DNA from: SABY01 sp964523795
GTDB lineage: Bacteria; Bacteroidota; Bacteroidia; Bacteroidales; 4484-276
Direction: 5' to 3'
Length of the DNA: 64,000 nt
Assembly: GCA_964523795.1 (NCBI GenBank)
Contig: CAZGAO010000006.1
Location: forward strand, 1 to 64,000
How positions within the stretch are numbered: the first letter of the stretch is position 1; the number at the start of each line of letters is the position of its first letter. Position numbers and translations under genes: made by a program. This document shows positions 9,481 to 18,236 of this stretch, piece after piece. Under the pieces are notes generated by a model. It searched no databases, had not been told where the DNA came from, and worked only from the letters and a program-made list of their open reading frames with translations.

Positions 9481-9508
9481 ACCGGATAATTGATATCCGG
9501 TTTTTTTT
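9481..9508 (+). terminator. intrinsic terminator of the gld operon
   Basis: The stem ACCGGATA (9481-9488) pairs with TATCCGGT (9494-9501), followed by a run of eight T. It lies 26 bases after the DUF4340 stop. Confidence 0.9.
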
Positions 9509-9615
9509 ATGTTGAAGAATTTCGTTTATTTTACTTTTTGAAAATTAGCTATCAATGATTTTTTTTGATTCATATTTTTAATTAGTGGTTATTTGCTGAC
9601 AAAAAAGTAAATTTT

Positions 9616-11646
9616 ATGAAAATGATAAGTCCGAGGCTTCCAGTGTTTTTTCAGCTCCTGATATTTTCTTTACTGATGTTTGGAAATAATTATTTATCAG
9701 CGCAAACAAATCATATTTACTATTTGGATTCAATACCGGCGCAGGTATCTAGCTTGGACGATCATTGGTTGTATCATCCCGGCGATAACCCCGATTTTTC
9801 ACAAACGGATTTTCCGGATCAGAGCTGGGACACCCTTGCAACTGTATTAAATCTGGATGGTAAGGACGAATCCTTTTTTCCTGGCATAGCTTGGTTTAGG
9901 TTGCATATTAAAATCGATACTTCCCTTTTTGATAAAATCGCTGCTATTTCGATTGGGCAAAGAGGGGCTTCACAAATTTTTTGGAATGGTAAATTAATTA
10001 AGGAAATAGGTGTAATCGGGAATGATTCATTGGCTGACAAAAAGCGCAATCCAAAGAATGTGCCTGTATTATTGGAGTTTGATACTTTGATAAATAATGT
10101 TTTAGCCGTGAGGTACTTTAACAGGAATGCTTATGACTTGAAAGAATCCTTTAATTATTCGCAGGCAGGATTTACCATTTATCTTTCAAGCTACGATGCT
10201 GCCATCAATGCCTTTAGTAATCAGGTGGTCATATCAAAAATTTTATTGGCACTGTTTTTTGTTTTTCTGGTACTCGGTGGCCTGCATTTCCTCTTGTATC
10301 TATTCTTCAGGAAAAATGCCGGTAATCTCTATTACAGCATTTTTGTCGTGCTATTTGCACTTATGATCTTTTGGTCGTATGCGGCAAATTCATATTTATT
10401 CTACCCCGATTTCGTTACAGTTTACATGTATTTTATTTCCCTGTTATTCCCCTGGGTTTTGGTGCCATTGGTAAAATTGTTGTATTTTTTATTTTTTAAT
10501 AAAACCCCAAAATTTTTCTATATCATTATAAGCCTTGCCGCACTCGGGTCCATATTTTATTATTTTAACTTTCCATTCATCAGCTACTTTTATGCTGCTT
10601 ATGCCGTAATCGTAATTATCGAAATTATACGAGTTGCCATTTTAGCCATACTTAAAAATATGAATGGTGGTTGGATACTCGGAACAGGCGTTATTTTTTT
10701 CATTCTGTTTTTTCTGAGCATAGTCATGATAGTTCTATTTAACGGAGGCTTATCTATTGATGGTGGCAGCTTCTGGGGGTTTGTATTTTTGATTTCGATA
10801 ATGCTGGCCATATTGAGCATACCGATTTCGATGTCCGTATTTTTGGCCAGAGACTTTGCCATCACAAATAAAAATCTCAACACCCAACTTGAAAACGTTA
10901 AAATCCTCTCAGCAAAATCCCTTGAGCAGGAAAAAGATAAACAGCGCATTCTGGAAGGTCAGAAAGAAAAATTGGAAGTGATGGTAACTGAACGTACCAA
11001 AGAATTGGAAGAGGAAAAGGATAAAACTGAGAAACTTCTTTTAAACACTTTGCCTTTAAAAGTAGTTAACGAACTAAAAGCAAATGGTGTAGCCGAACCG
11101 GAAAGTTTTGATAATGTAACTGTGTATTTTTCGGATATTGTAGGATTTACAAACATCTCCACACAACTTGAACCAGCTGTCCTGATCGGTGAATTAAATA
11201 AAATGTTCACTGCCTTTGATGATATTATGGAACATAATAATTGCGAACGCATCAAAACTATCGGCGATGCCTACCTTGCTGTTTGTGGTATGCCTGATAA
11301 GGTGGAGCAACATGCCGAACGAATGGCCGAAGCGGCTTTACAAATCAAGCAATACCTAAACAAGAGAAACAAAGATTCAGAAATTGAATGGAAAATTAGG
11401 ATAGGCTTGCACAGCGGTGCTGTGGTTGGAGGCATCGTGGGCGTACGAAAATATATTTACGATGTGTTTGGCGACACCATCAACACCAGCTCGCGCATGG
11501 AAAGTAATTCGGAAGCCATGCGCATTAATGTAAGCGAAACCACCTTCAATTTATTAAAGGAGGGTTTTGAATTTACCCCTCGCGATCCAATCGAAATTAA
11601 AGGGAAGGGCATGATGAAGATGTATTTTCTGGAGCGGAAAAAGTAG
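9616..11646 (+). CDS. class III adenylate cyclase with periplasmic sensor and 7TM region
   Basis: A 676-residue membrane receptor cyclase. It has a signal peptide (1-30), a periplasmic jelly-roll-like sensor (about 31-190; DHWLYHPGDNPDFSQTDFPDQSW resembles 7TMR-DISM extracellular domains), seven hydrophobic helices (about 205-415), a coiled coil (about 420-475) and a class III cyclase domain (about 490-676). Metal-binding Asp507 (FSDIVGFT) and Asp551 (IGDAYLA) are present, as are the transition-state pair Asn623 and Arg627. Base-selecting residues are Lys547 and Asp616 (YDVFG), the pair found in ATP-specific enzymes, so cAMP is the expected product; this is inference. The gene is A+T-richer than its neighbours and stands alone after the gld terminator. 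Confidence 0.88.
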   Translation: MKMISPRLPVFFQLLIFSLLMFGNNYLSAQTNHIYYLDSIPAQVSSLDDHWLYHPGDNPDFSQTDFPDQSWDTLATVLNLDGKDESFFPGIAWFRLHIKIDTSLFDKIAAISIGQRGASQIFWNGKLIKEIGVIGNDSLADKKRNPKNVPVLLEFDTLINNVLAVRYFNRNAYDLKESFNYSQAGFTIYLSSYDAAINAFSNQVVISKILLALFFVFLVLGGLHFLLYLFFRKNAGNLYYSIFVVLFALMIFWSYAANSYLFYPDFVTVYMYFISLLFPWVLVPLVKLLYFLFFNKTPKFFYIIISLAALGSIFYYFNFPFISYFYAAYAVIVIIEIIRVAILAILKNMNGGWILGTGVIFFILFFLSIVMIVLFNGGLSIDGGSFWGFVFLISIMLAILSIPISMSVFLARDFAITNKNLNTQLENVKILSAKSLEQEKDKQRILEGQKEKLEVMVTERTKELEEEKDKTEKLLLNTLPLKVVNELKANGVAEPESFDNVTVYFSDIVGFTNISTQLEPAVLIGELNKMFTAFDDIMEHNNCERIKTIGDAYLAVCGMPDKVEQHAERMAEAALQIKQYLNKRNKDSEIEWKIRIGLHSGAVVGGIVGVRKYIYDVFGDTINTSSRMESNSEAMRINVSETTFNLLKEGFEFTPRDPIEIKGKGMMKMYFLERKK

Positions 11647-11664
11647 TTTTTAATCATAGTATAT

Positions 11665-11886
11665 CTGTCCGGTTTACCCCTGAAAACAAGTCACCCCGTG
11701 AATCCTGCCCAAGCAACAGTACTACATTTTGAACATTGCATCACTGGTAAAACAATTCACGGGGTGACTGTGCGGTAGGTAAACCCGCCAGGTTCTCATC
11801 TATCAAATACCTGCAACTTATTATAAAGGTGTAATTCTTTCACGGGAGCAAACCTGGCGGGTTATGAAAACAATTCACGGGGTGAC
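11665..11886. repeat. modular intergenic repeat, copy B
   Basis: This copy matches copy A (4826-5100) in order. It has half of unit 1 (CTGTCCGGTTTACCCC, 11665-11680), unit 2 arms at 11690-11701 and 11757-11768, and unit 3 arms at 11782-11794 and 11851-11863. An additional third unit 2 arm (11875-11886) follows unit 3. Twenty-four consecutive bases spanning the left arm of unit 3 are identical in the two copies. The inverted second half of unit 1 seen in copy A is absent. Confidence 0.8.
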
Positions 11887-11950
11887 GGTAAAAACAATAG
11901 CATTCCCAAGCTCAGGCTAAAAAAAATCCCCGCTGTTATTCAAAAAACAA

Positions 11951-11958
11951 TACTTTTG
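11951..11958 (+). promoter_or_regulatory. promoter -7 element of the riboswitch transcript
   Basis: TACTTTTG matches the Bacteroidota TAnnTTTG consensus. It would start transcription near 11965, about 30 bases before the riboswitch. No convincing -33 element was seen. Confidence 0.6.
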
Positions 11959-11995
11959 CCCGCAATAAATCTTCGTTCTTAAAAAATATAATTTC

Positions 11996-12131
11996 GTTTC
12001 TTCGGGGCAGGGTGAGTGCAGCAGTGCTGTACAATTCCCGACCGGCGATGATAGTTCGCGACTCCCGCACGTGCGGGATTGAGCCGGTGAAATTCCGGTA
12101 CCGACAGTACAGTCTGGATGATAGAAGAAAC
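11996..12131 (+). ncRNA. FMN riboswitch (RFN element)
   Basis: P1 is formed by GTTTCTTC (11996-12003) and GAAGAAAC (12124-12131). The conserved cores are present in order: GGGGCAGGGTGA, AATTCCCGACCGGCG, then a variable arm TCCCGCACGTGCGGGA, GAGCCGGTGAAATTCCGGTACCGACAG and AGTCTGGATGATAGAAG. These match the RFN consensus that binds flavin mononucleotide. The P2 loop is split by a 17-base perfect hairpin at 12016-12032, which is unusual. Downstream lie a terminator and a TonB receptor, so flavin levels probably control receptor synthesis. Confidence 0.93.
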
Positions 12132-12310
12132 AGAGCTACGACCGCGCAAGAGGATTATTGATTTTTATTGTATCTAATAAATTTAGATACTAAAAACAGC
12201 CCTCGGCCTGTGTCTCTTTTGGCCTGTATTATTCATAAATTTTAGCTTTTGAAATTTTTGTGAATTCGTCAGGCTTAGTACTGCTTTGTTTATTTTGGAT
12301 ATCACAATAA

Positions 12311-12340
12311 AAAACCCCGGAGCTAAACCGGGGTTTTTTT
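12311..12340 (+). terminator. intrinsic terminator in the riboswitch leader
   Basis: AAAACCCCGG (12311-12320) pairs with CCGGGGTTTT (12328-12337), followed by T residues to 12340. It lies about 180 bases after the riboswitch and 21 bases before the receptor start, so it is the likely point of transcription control. An obvious antiterminator partner was not identified by eye. Confidence 0.85.
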
Positions 12341-12361
12341 ATGTCCAAAAACTAAATTCGT

Positions 12362-14950
12362 ATGAACAGAAAATTACAATCGATGCTCGTGGTGCTTGTG
12401 CTGCTCGCCACTGTACCTGCCTTTGCCCAATCGCTGATAAGCGGAAAAGTGGTGGATGCCCTCAGTGGAGAGCCCCTCAAAAATGCCAACGTTCGCCTGG
12501 CCGAAAACGGGCAGGGCGTTAGCACCGGCTTTAACGGCGAATTTTCGCTGTACGCCAAATCAGGAAATTACACCCTGCATATTACGAGTGTTGGATATGA
12601 GGATTTTTTGAAAGAAGTAAATGTGCCGACTAATCAAAATATCGATGTCGGCATTATCCTCTTGAAAACCGACGTTATTGCGCTGGATGCGGTGAATATC
12701 ATTTCGTCGGTGGCCCGCGATCGCAAAACACCGGTAGCCCTTAGCACCATTCCCTTGCAGCAAATCGAAAGCCAGTTGGGCGACCAGGCTTTCCCGGAGC
12801 TAATGAAAATGGTTCCCGGCGTGTATCCCACCAAAACCGGCGGGGGCAGCGGCGATGCCGAAGTAAATATCCGTGGCTTTGAACAGGAAAATGTAGCCCT
12901 GCTCCTCAATGGCATCCCGATTTCGAGCGTGGAAAATGGGCTGGTGTATTGGAACAACTGGATCGGGCTTTCGGATGCTACCCGCTCCATTCAGGTGCAA
13001 CGCGGCCTGGGTGCTTCCAACGTTGCTCTTAACTCGGTGGGCGGCACCATCAATATCATAACCAAAACTACCGAAGCTGAAAAGGGAGGCTCGCTTGCTT
13101 ATTCTACCACGAGTTATGGAAATTCAAAGCTCTCGCTTTCGCTGTCGAGCGGCAAGATGGAAAATGGTGTGGCGGTTAATTTTCTGGGATCGCGCACACA
13201 GGGGCAGGGCTACGTGGATGCTACTTATGTGGATGCCTGGGCTTATTTTTTATCGTTGAGCAAGGAATTTAACAGCCGCCATACCCTGGTGTTTACGGCC
13301 ATGGGTGCCCCCGAACGCCACGGCCAGCGTACCCTTAAACTTTCGCAAGCGGAGATCGACCTGCATGGCTTGAAATTTAACAAAGACTGGGGCAGCTACA
13401 ACGGACAAATGAATAATGCCTCCGAAAATTTTTACCATAAGCCCTATCTTAGCTTAAACCATTATTGGAAAATGACCGATCGTTTGTTCCTGGCAAGTTC
13501 GGCGTATTATTCGCCAGGAAAAGGCGGTGGCAAGTGGTCGGAGACTTATGGTGGTTGGGCGGCTCCTACGATTTTTGAATATCGAAACCCAAGCGGGCAG
13601 ATCGATTGGGAGGCCATTTATCAAAATAATGGGATGCATACCGATACTGCAATTCTGGCCAACGGCCAAAGCGTTAATGGATATTCCAAAAATGTGCAAA
13701 CTGATTTCCTGGCCGCCCATCAATGGGGTGGCTTGCTTTCGCGGCTGGAATTTCAAAAAAACGAAAACTGGAAATACACGCTTGGCTTTCACCTGCGCTA
13801 TTTTAGCTCAAGCCTGAAGGAAAAGGTGCGCGACTTACTGGGCGGCGATTTTTATATCGACGATTACGCTTATGCCGTGGATGGTGTGGCAGGTCGTGAG
13901 CAGATGAAAACCGTGGGCGATGTGATAAAAGTGGATAACGGTGCCATCAACCCATCTTCCAGCATTTTTGCTCAGGTTGAATATGAAAAAGGCAATACCA
14001 ATGCCTTTGCCAGCGGAACTTTTACCAACGTTTGGTATCAGCGATTCGATAATTACAATTATGTGGAGGATAATAAAAGCGAAATCCTGCTCAAAACGGG
14101 CTTCGATGTGAAAGCCGGAATAAATCAGCGTTTTGGCGAAAAGCACCACGTCTTTGCCAATGGCGGATATTTTTCGCGTGCACCTTATTTTAAATATGTC
14201 TTCGCCAGTTTTAATAATGAAGCCACGCTGGATATCGAAAACGAAAAGGTGAAGGCCTTGGAAATGGGTTATGGCTTTTCGGGCAAACTTACCCGCATCC
14301 GCGCCAACTATTATTATACCTGGTGGGAGGACAAAAGTTTTTTGTCGAACGAGTATGTGCAGCTGGAAGATCAAAGTCGCACCCGTGCTTTTGTTAGCGG
14401 ACTGGATGCCCTGCACAGCGGTCTGGAAGTGGAGGTGGAGCATCAGCTTAGCGAAAATATCGAATTGGGTGGGCTGCTTTCGCTGGGCAACTGGAAATGG
14501 CAAAACGATGTTTCGGCTGTGCTTTTTAACGCCAACAACACGGTGGCCGACACGGTAAACGTTTATGCTAACGGGCTATACGTGGGCGGAGCACCGCAGT
14601 TGCAGGCAGGCCTCTTCGGGCGGGTACAAATTCTGAACACTTTCAGCCTTTCGGCCAACTGGGTGTATTACGATAAGATTTACGCCGCCTTCGATCCGGC
14701 AGGGCGCAATGATGTGGATGACCTCATCCAGTCGTTTCAAATTCCGGCCTACTCGCTCCTTGACCTGCACTTGAATTATCCTTTCCGCTTTATCAATCAG
14801 CAAGCAATGCTTAATATGAGTTGCTACAATGCCTTAAACTCGGAGCACATTATCCGGGGGCAGGACGGGGCAGATCATGATTTGGACAGCTTTCGCGGAT
14901 TCTGGGGTTTTGGACGTAGTTTTAATGTGATGTTGAAGGTGAGCTTTTAG
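12362..14950 (+). CDS. TonB-dependent receptor, probable flavin transporter
   Basis: An 862-residue outer-membrane receptor. It has a signal peptide (1-22, ending PAFAQ), a CarboxypepD_reg-like beta-sandwich (about 25-100; SGKVVDALSGEPLKNANV), a plug domain (about 120-235; FPELMKMVPGVYPTKTGG...VNIRGF) and a beta-barrel ending in the terminal aromatic MLKVSF. No SusD partner follows. Its leader carries an FMN riboswitch and terminator. Riboswitches of this class normally control riboflavin synthesis or uptake, so the receptor is inferred to import riboflavin or another flavin across the outer membrane. The ligand cannot be told from the protein alone. Confidence 0.9.
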   Translation: MNRKLQSMLVVLVLLATVPAFAQSLISGKVVDALSGEPLKNANVRLAENGQGVSTGFNGEFSLYAKSGNYTLHITSVGYEDFLKEVNVPTNQNIDVGIILLKTDVIALDAVNIISSVARDRKTPVALSTIPLQQIESQLGDQAFPELMKMVPGVYPTKTGGGSGDAEVNIRGFEQENVALLLNGIPISSVENGLVYWNNWIGLSDATRSIQVQRGLGASNVALNSVGGTINIITKTTEAEKGGSLAYSTTSYGNSKLSLSLSSGKMENGVAVNFLGSRTQGQGYVDATYVDAWAYFLSLSKEFNSRHTLVFTAMGAPERHGQRTLKLSQAEIDLHGLKFNKDWGSYNGQMNNASENFYHKPYLSLNHYWKMTDRLFLASSAYYSPGKGGGKWSETYGGWAAPTIFEYRNPSGQIDWEAIYQNNGMHTDTAILANGQSVNGYSKNVQTDFLAAHQWGGLLSRLEFQKNENWKYTLGFHLRYFSSSLKEKVRDLLGGDFYIDDYAYAVDGVAGREQMKTVGDVIKVDNGAINPSSSIFAQVEYEKGNTNAFASGTFTNVWYQRFDNYNYVEDNKSEILLKTGFDVKAGINQRFGEKHHVFANGGYFSRAPYFKYVFASFNNEATLDIENEKVKALEMGYGFSGKLTRIRANYYYTWWEDKSFLSNEYVQLEDQSRTRAFVSGLDALHSGLEVEVEHQLSENIELGGLLSLGNWKWQNDVSAVLFNANNTVADTVNVYANGLYVGGAPQLQAGLFGRVQILNTFSLSANWVYYDKIYAAFDPAGRNDVDDLIQSFQIPAYSLLDLHLNYPFRFINQQAMLNMSCYNALNSEHIIRGQDGADHDLDSFRGFWGFGRSFNVMLKVSF

Positions 14951-15025
14951 TTAACATCAATTCAAAAGCTGGCAACAATATCCTGATAATAATTTGACTG
15001 AAGAAAGCATCCCAAAAAATAATAT

Positions 15026-15033
15026 TAATTTTG
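15026..15033 (+). promoter_or_regulatory. promoter -7 element of the TPR gene
   Basis: TAATTTTG matches TAnnTTTG and lies 24 bases before the ATG at 15057. Confidence 0.55.
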
Positions 15034-15056
15034 CAGCCGATTACTAATAGGAAAAT

Positions 15057-16463
15057 ATGAGCGAAGAATTGGATCAATTTGGGCCGGAAGCTAACGAGCT
15101 GGTGGGGAAATTCGATGATATGATCAGGCAGAATCAGATGTACTTTTTTGATGTGGAGGAGTTTGAGGAAATTATCGATTTCTACCTCGATCGGAATATC
15201 CCCAAAAAAGCGCGCACTGCCATCGACTATGCCATGCGGCAACATCCCTCATCGAGTGCATTTTTGCTGCGCAAGGCCCAATATTATGCTGGCGTTAACA
15301 ACAATAGCAAGGCCCTTGAAATACTCCATAAACTGGAAGTGCTGGAAGTGGATAATCCTGATGTGCTGGTTACGAAGGCCATGATTTTTAGTAAGCTGAA
15401 GAAAAACAGCGAGGCCATCAAAATTTACGAAAGAGCCGCTGAATTTGCCGATGATAAGGACGATATTTATACCCGCATCGCTTTTGAGTACGAGGAACTG
15501 AAGGAATTTGACAAGGCCGTGGACTACCTTGTGAAAGCCCTCAATTATAATCCCGAAAATCAGGCCGTGATTTATGAGCTGGCTTTTTGCTTTGAGATGG
15601 CCGGACGCGAAGAAGACAGTGTTCGCTTTTTTGAGGCGTTTTTGGATAAATATCCCTATTCGGATACGGCCTGGTTTAACCTCGGCATTGCCTGGAGCAA
15701 TCTGCAACTGTACGAAAAAGCCATCGATGCCTACGAATTTACCATCGCTATTACCCCCGAGTTTTCATCGGCATATTTTAATAAAGCTAACGCGCTGGCT
15801 AATCTTGGAAAATTTGACGAAGCCATCCATTATTATCAGGAAACCCTGGAGATGGAAGACCCCGACCCGCTTACGCATTATTACCTGGGCGAGTGTTACG
15901 AGAAAGTTGAAAATTACGAAAAATCGTACAGCCACTACAAAGCGGCCTTAAAGATGAACCCCGACATGGCCGATGCCTGGATGGGGCTGGGCATTATAAA
16001 CGATAAAACGGGCAACGAAAAAACAGCACTGAAGCAAATTAAGAAATCGCTCGAACTCGAAAAAACGAATGTGGATAATTGGCTGTATTATGCCGATGCC
16101 CTGTTTAGATACAACAAATTTGACGAGGCGGTGAAAGCCTATAAAAAAGCCGTAAAGGCCGACCCCAACCATCCTGACCTGTGGCTGGATTATTCGTCGG
16201 TTTATGCCGAGAGTGAGGATGTGGATACGGCCATCGATATTATAATGCAGGGCATCGCGCTGCAAAACCAAAACCACGAATTGTATTATCGCTTTGCTGG
16301 CTATCTGGCCAAAAAAGGAAGGCTGAAGGAAGCATATCAAAATTTTGAGCTTGCACTGCAAATAAATCCTTCCGATCATAGTTTGATGTTTGAATATTAT
16401 CCTGAACTACGCGGAAATATCAATTTCATCAATTTGCTTGATACCTATAAAAAAGAATCCTGA
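15057..16463 (+). CDS. tetratricopeptide repeat protein
   Basis: A 468-residue protein without signal peptide, built almost wholly of TPR units. Clear repeats include AWFNLGIAWSNLQLYEKAIDAYEFTI, AYFNKANALANLGKFDEAIHYYQETL and AWMGLGIINDKTGNEKTALKQIKKSLE, continuing to the C-terminus. It should be a cytoplasmic scaffold for protein-protein contacts. It is followed by a DUF368 gene and aroE, a run seen in other Bacteroidota. Its partner is unknown. Confidence 0.85.
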   Translation: MSEELDQFGPEANELVGKFDDMIRQNQMYFFDVEEFEEIIDFYLDRNIPKKARTAIDYAMRQHPSSSAFLLRKAQYYAGVNNNSKALEILHKLEVLEVDNPDVLVTKAMIFSKLKKNSEAIKIYERAAEFADDKDDIYTRIAFEYEELKEFDKAVDYLVKALNYNPENQAVIYELAFCFEMAGREEDSVRFFEAFLDKYPYSDTAWFNLGIAWSNLQLYEKAIDAYEFTIAITPEFSSAYFNKANALANLGKFDEAIHYYQETLEMEDPDPLTHYYLGECYEKVENYEKSYSHYKAALKMNPDMADAWMGLGIINDKTGNEKTALKQIKKSLELEKTNVDNWLYYADALFRYNKFDEAVKAYKKAVKADPNHPDLWLDYSSVYAESEDVDTAIDIIMQGIALQNQNHELYYRFAGYLAKKGRLKEAYQNFELALQINPSDHSLMFEYYPELRGNINFINLLDTYKKES

Positions 16464-16530
16464 TAAAAAAAATAGCCCAGCCAGCAATGGCAAGACGGGC
16501 ATCCTATCAAAAATTTTAAGCAAAGCTAAT

Positions 16531-17442
16531 ATGAAGAAATATTTGATTCTGATACTGAAAGGCATGGGTATGGGCGCGGCCGATGTTGTTCCCGGCGTAA
16601 GTGGCGGTACCATTGCCTTTATTACCGGAATTTATGAGGAGCTGATCAATGCGATAAAATCCATCAATTATCCCAATTTAAAACTCCTTTTTTCGGGACG
16701 TGTGGCTGCTTTCTGGAAAGCCATCAATGCCAATTTTTTGATTGCACTGGTTTCAGGAATCGGCATTAGCGTGATTTCGCTGGCGCGCCTGCTGCAATAT
16801 ATTCTGGAAACCTACCCTGAGCTGATCTGGTCGTTTTTTTTGGGCCTCATCGTAGCCTCGGCCATTTATGTGGCTAAGCAAATCAAAGTTTGGAACCTGG
16901 CTTCTGTATTATCGCTCCTGGTGGGTGTTGTAATCGCTTACATCATTACCGAAATCACCCCTGCCGAAACTACCGAAGCCTGGTGGTTTATTTTTATCTC
17001 GGGAGCCATCGCCATCTGTGCCATGATTCTTCCCGGCATTTCGGGCAGTTTTATCCTGCTTTTGCTGGGCAAATACGAATTTATCATCGGTGCCATTAGC
17101 GAATTTAAGCTGGGTATCATCGCGGTTTTTCTGGCCGGTGCAGGCATTGGTATCATCAGCTTCTCCAACTTTCTTTCGTGGCTTCTTAGGCGTTACCACA
17201 ACCAAACCATCGCCTTGCTTGCCGGTTTTATGGTGGGTTCGCTCAACAAGGTGTGGCCCTGGAAAAATACAATATCTCAGTTTACTGATCGTCATGGCGA
17301 ATTGAAGCCCCTTTTGCAGGATAATGTTTTGCCCCATCTCTACGAAGGCAATCCGCATTTGCTTTCGGCAATCGCCCTGGCCTTTTTAGGTTTTGTTTTA
17401 ATCTTTGTTATCGAGCGCATGGCTGTAAGCAAGGTTAAATAA
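16531..17442 (+). CDS. DUF368 polyprenyl-phosphate translocase
   Basis: A DUF368 integral membrane protein of about 303 residues and roughly eight or more helices. The family hallmarks are MGAADVVPGVSGGTIAFITGIYEELI near the start and AICAMILPGISGSFILLLLGKY in the second half, an inverted-repeat pair with PG(V/I)SG motifs. DUF368 members have been shown in other bacteria to recycle undecaprenyl phosphate across the inner membrane. The ATG at 16531 is preferred because the longer reading frame would overlap the TPR gene and adds a hydrophilic, non-conserved leader. The stop overlaps the aroE start by one base. Confidence 0.87.
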   Translation: MKKYLILILKGMGMGAADVVPGVSGGTIAFITGIYEELINAIKSINYPNLKLLFSGRVAAFWKAINANFLIALVSGIGISVISLARLLQYILETYPELIWSFFLGLIVASAIYVAKQIKVWNLASVLSLLVGVVIAYIITEITPAETTEAWWFIFISGAIAICAMILPGISGSFILLLLGKYEFIIGAISEFKLGIIAVFLAGAGIGIISFSNFLSWLLRRYHNQTIALLAGFMVGSLNKVWPWKNTISQFTDRHGELKPLLQDNVLPHLYEGNPHLLSAIALAFLGFVLIFVIERMAVSKVK

Positions 17443-18182
17443 TGAAGGTTTTTGGATTGATCGGCAAATCGTTGCAGCACTCCTTTTCGCCCCGGTATTT
17501 TCAGGAAAAGTTTGTGCGCGAAAATTTATCCAATTATCAATACCGGCTTTTTCCTTTAGAAGATGCTGCTGATATTCGCGCCTTGGTCGAAGATCATCCT
17601 GAAATATCAGGTCTCAACGTTACTATTCCCTTTAAGCAGGATGTTATCCCGCACCTCGATTTCCTTGATGCAACAGCCCGAAAAATCGGCGCGGTAAATA
17701 CGATTAAGATTATCCGGCATCCTACAAAAGCCGAACTTGTGGGTTTCAATACCGATGCTTTTGGCTTTCAGCATTCCTGCGATATGTCTGGCCATCACAA
17801 GCCTGCTTTAATATTGGGAACCGGCGGGGCATCCCTGGCTGTAAAATTTGTGCTCACCCAATTACAAATTCCCTATCTGTCGGTTTCGCGTTATCCTAAA
17901 ACAAAACAGGAAATCAGCTATAGCGATCTTACCGGAGATATTATTTCAAAACACAAACTCATCATCAATGCCACGCCGCTTGGCATGTTCCCCAATTTAA
18001 ACCAGGCTCCACCGCTACCTTATGCAGCCATTGGCAAGGAGCATTTTTTATACGATCTCGTTTACAATCCTCCCCAAACTTTATTTCTCGAAAAAGGAAA
18101 AAATGCTGGTGCCCAAATCCAAAATGGTGAACAGATGCTCCAATTGCAGGCCGACCGTGCCTGGGTAATTTGGAATGCGTAA
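17442..18182 (+). CDS. aroE: shikimate dehydrogenase
   Basis: AroE reduces 3-dehydroshikimate to shikimate with NADPH in aromatic amino-acid synthesis. The substrate-binding segment LIGKSLQHSFSPRYF and the catalytic Lys in NVTIPFKQDV are visible, as are the nearby GAVNTIK motif and the nucleotide-binding GTGGAS. Residues INATPLGM and GEQMLQLQADRAW near the C-terminus are also typical. The 246-residue length is on the short side of normal, as in other Bacteroidota. The start shares bases with the preceding stop (TAATG). Confidence 0.95.
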   Translation: MKVFGLIGKSLQHSFSPRYFQEKFVRENLSNYQYRLFPLEDAADIRALVEDHPEISGLNVTIPFKQDVIPHLDFLDATARKIGAVNTIKIIRHPTKAELVGFNTDAFGFQHSCDMSGHHKPALILGTGGASLAVKFVLTQLQIPYLSVSRYPKTKQEISYSDLTGDIISKHKLIINATPLGMFPNLNQAPPLPYAAIGKEHFLYDLVYNPPQTLFLEKGKNAGAQIQNGEQMLQLQADRAWVIWNA

Positions 18183-18236
18183 TTCAAAGAACAATCTCCC
18201 GCTTATCGTGTTGATAAAATAAACCAACACAATTCA

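Larger units (their letters stand above)
11647..12361. other. 715-base control region before the TonB receptor
   Basis: In order it contains repeat copy B (11665-11886), a TACTTTTG promoter element (11951-11958), the FMN riboswitch (11996-12131), an A+T-rich stretch with weak hairpins (12160-12300), and an intrinsic terminator (12311-12340). No protein-coding gene was seen. Confidence 0.85.

Noticed and set aside
12286..12522. 78-codon frame overlapping the receptor start
   Set aside because: It runs across the terminator into the receptor's signal peptide in another frame and has no family resemblance.
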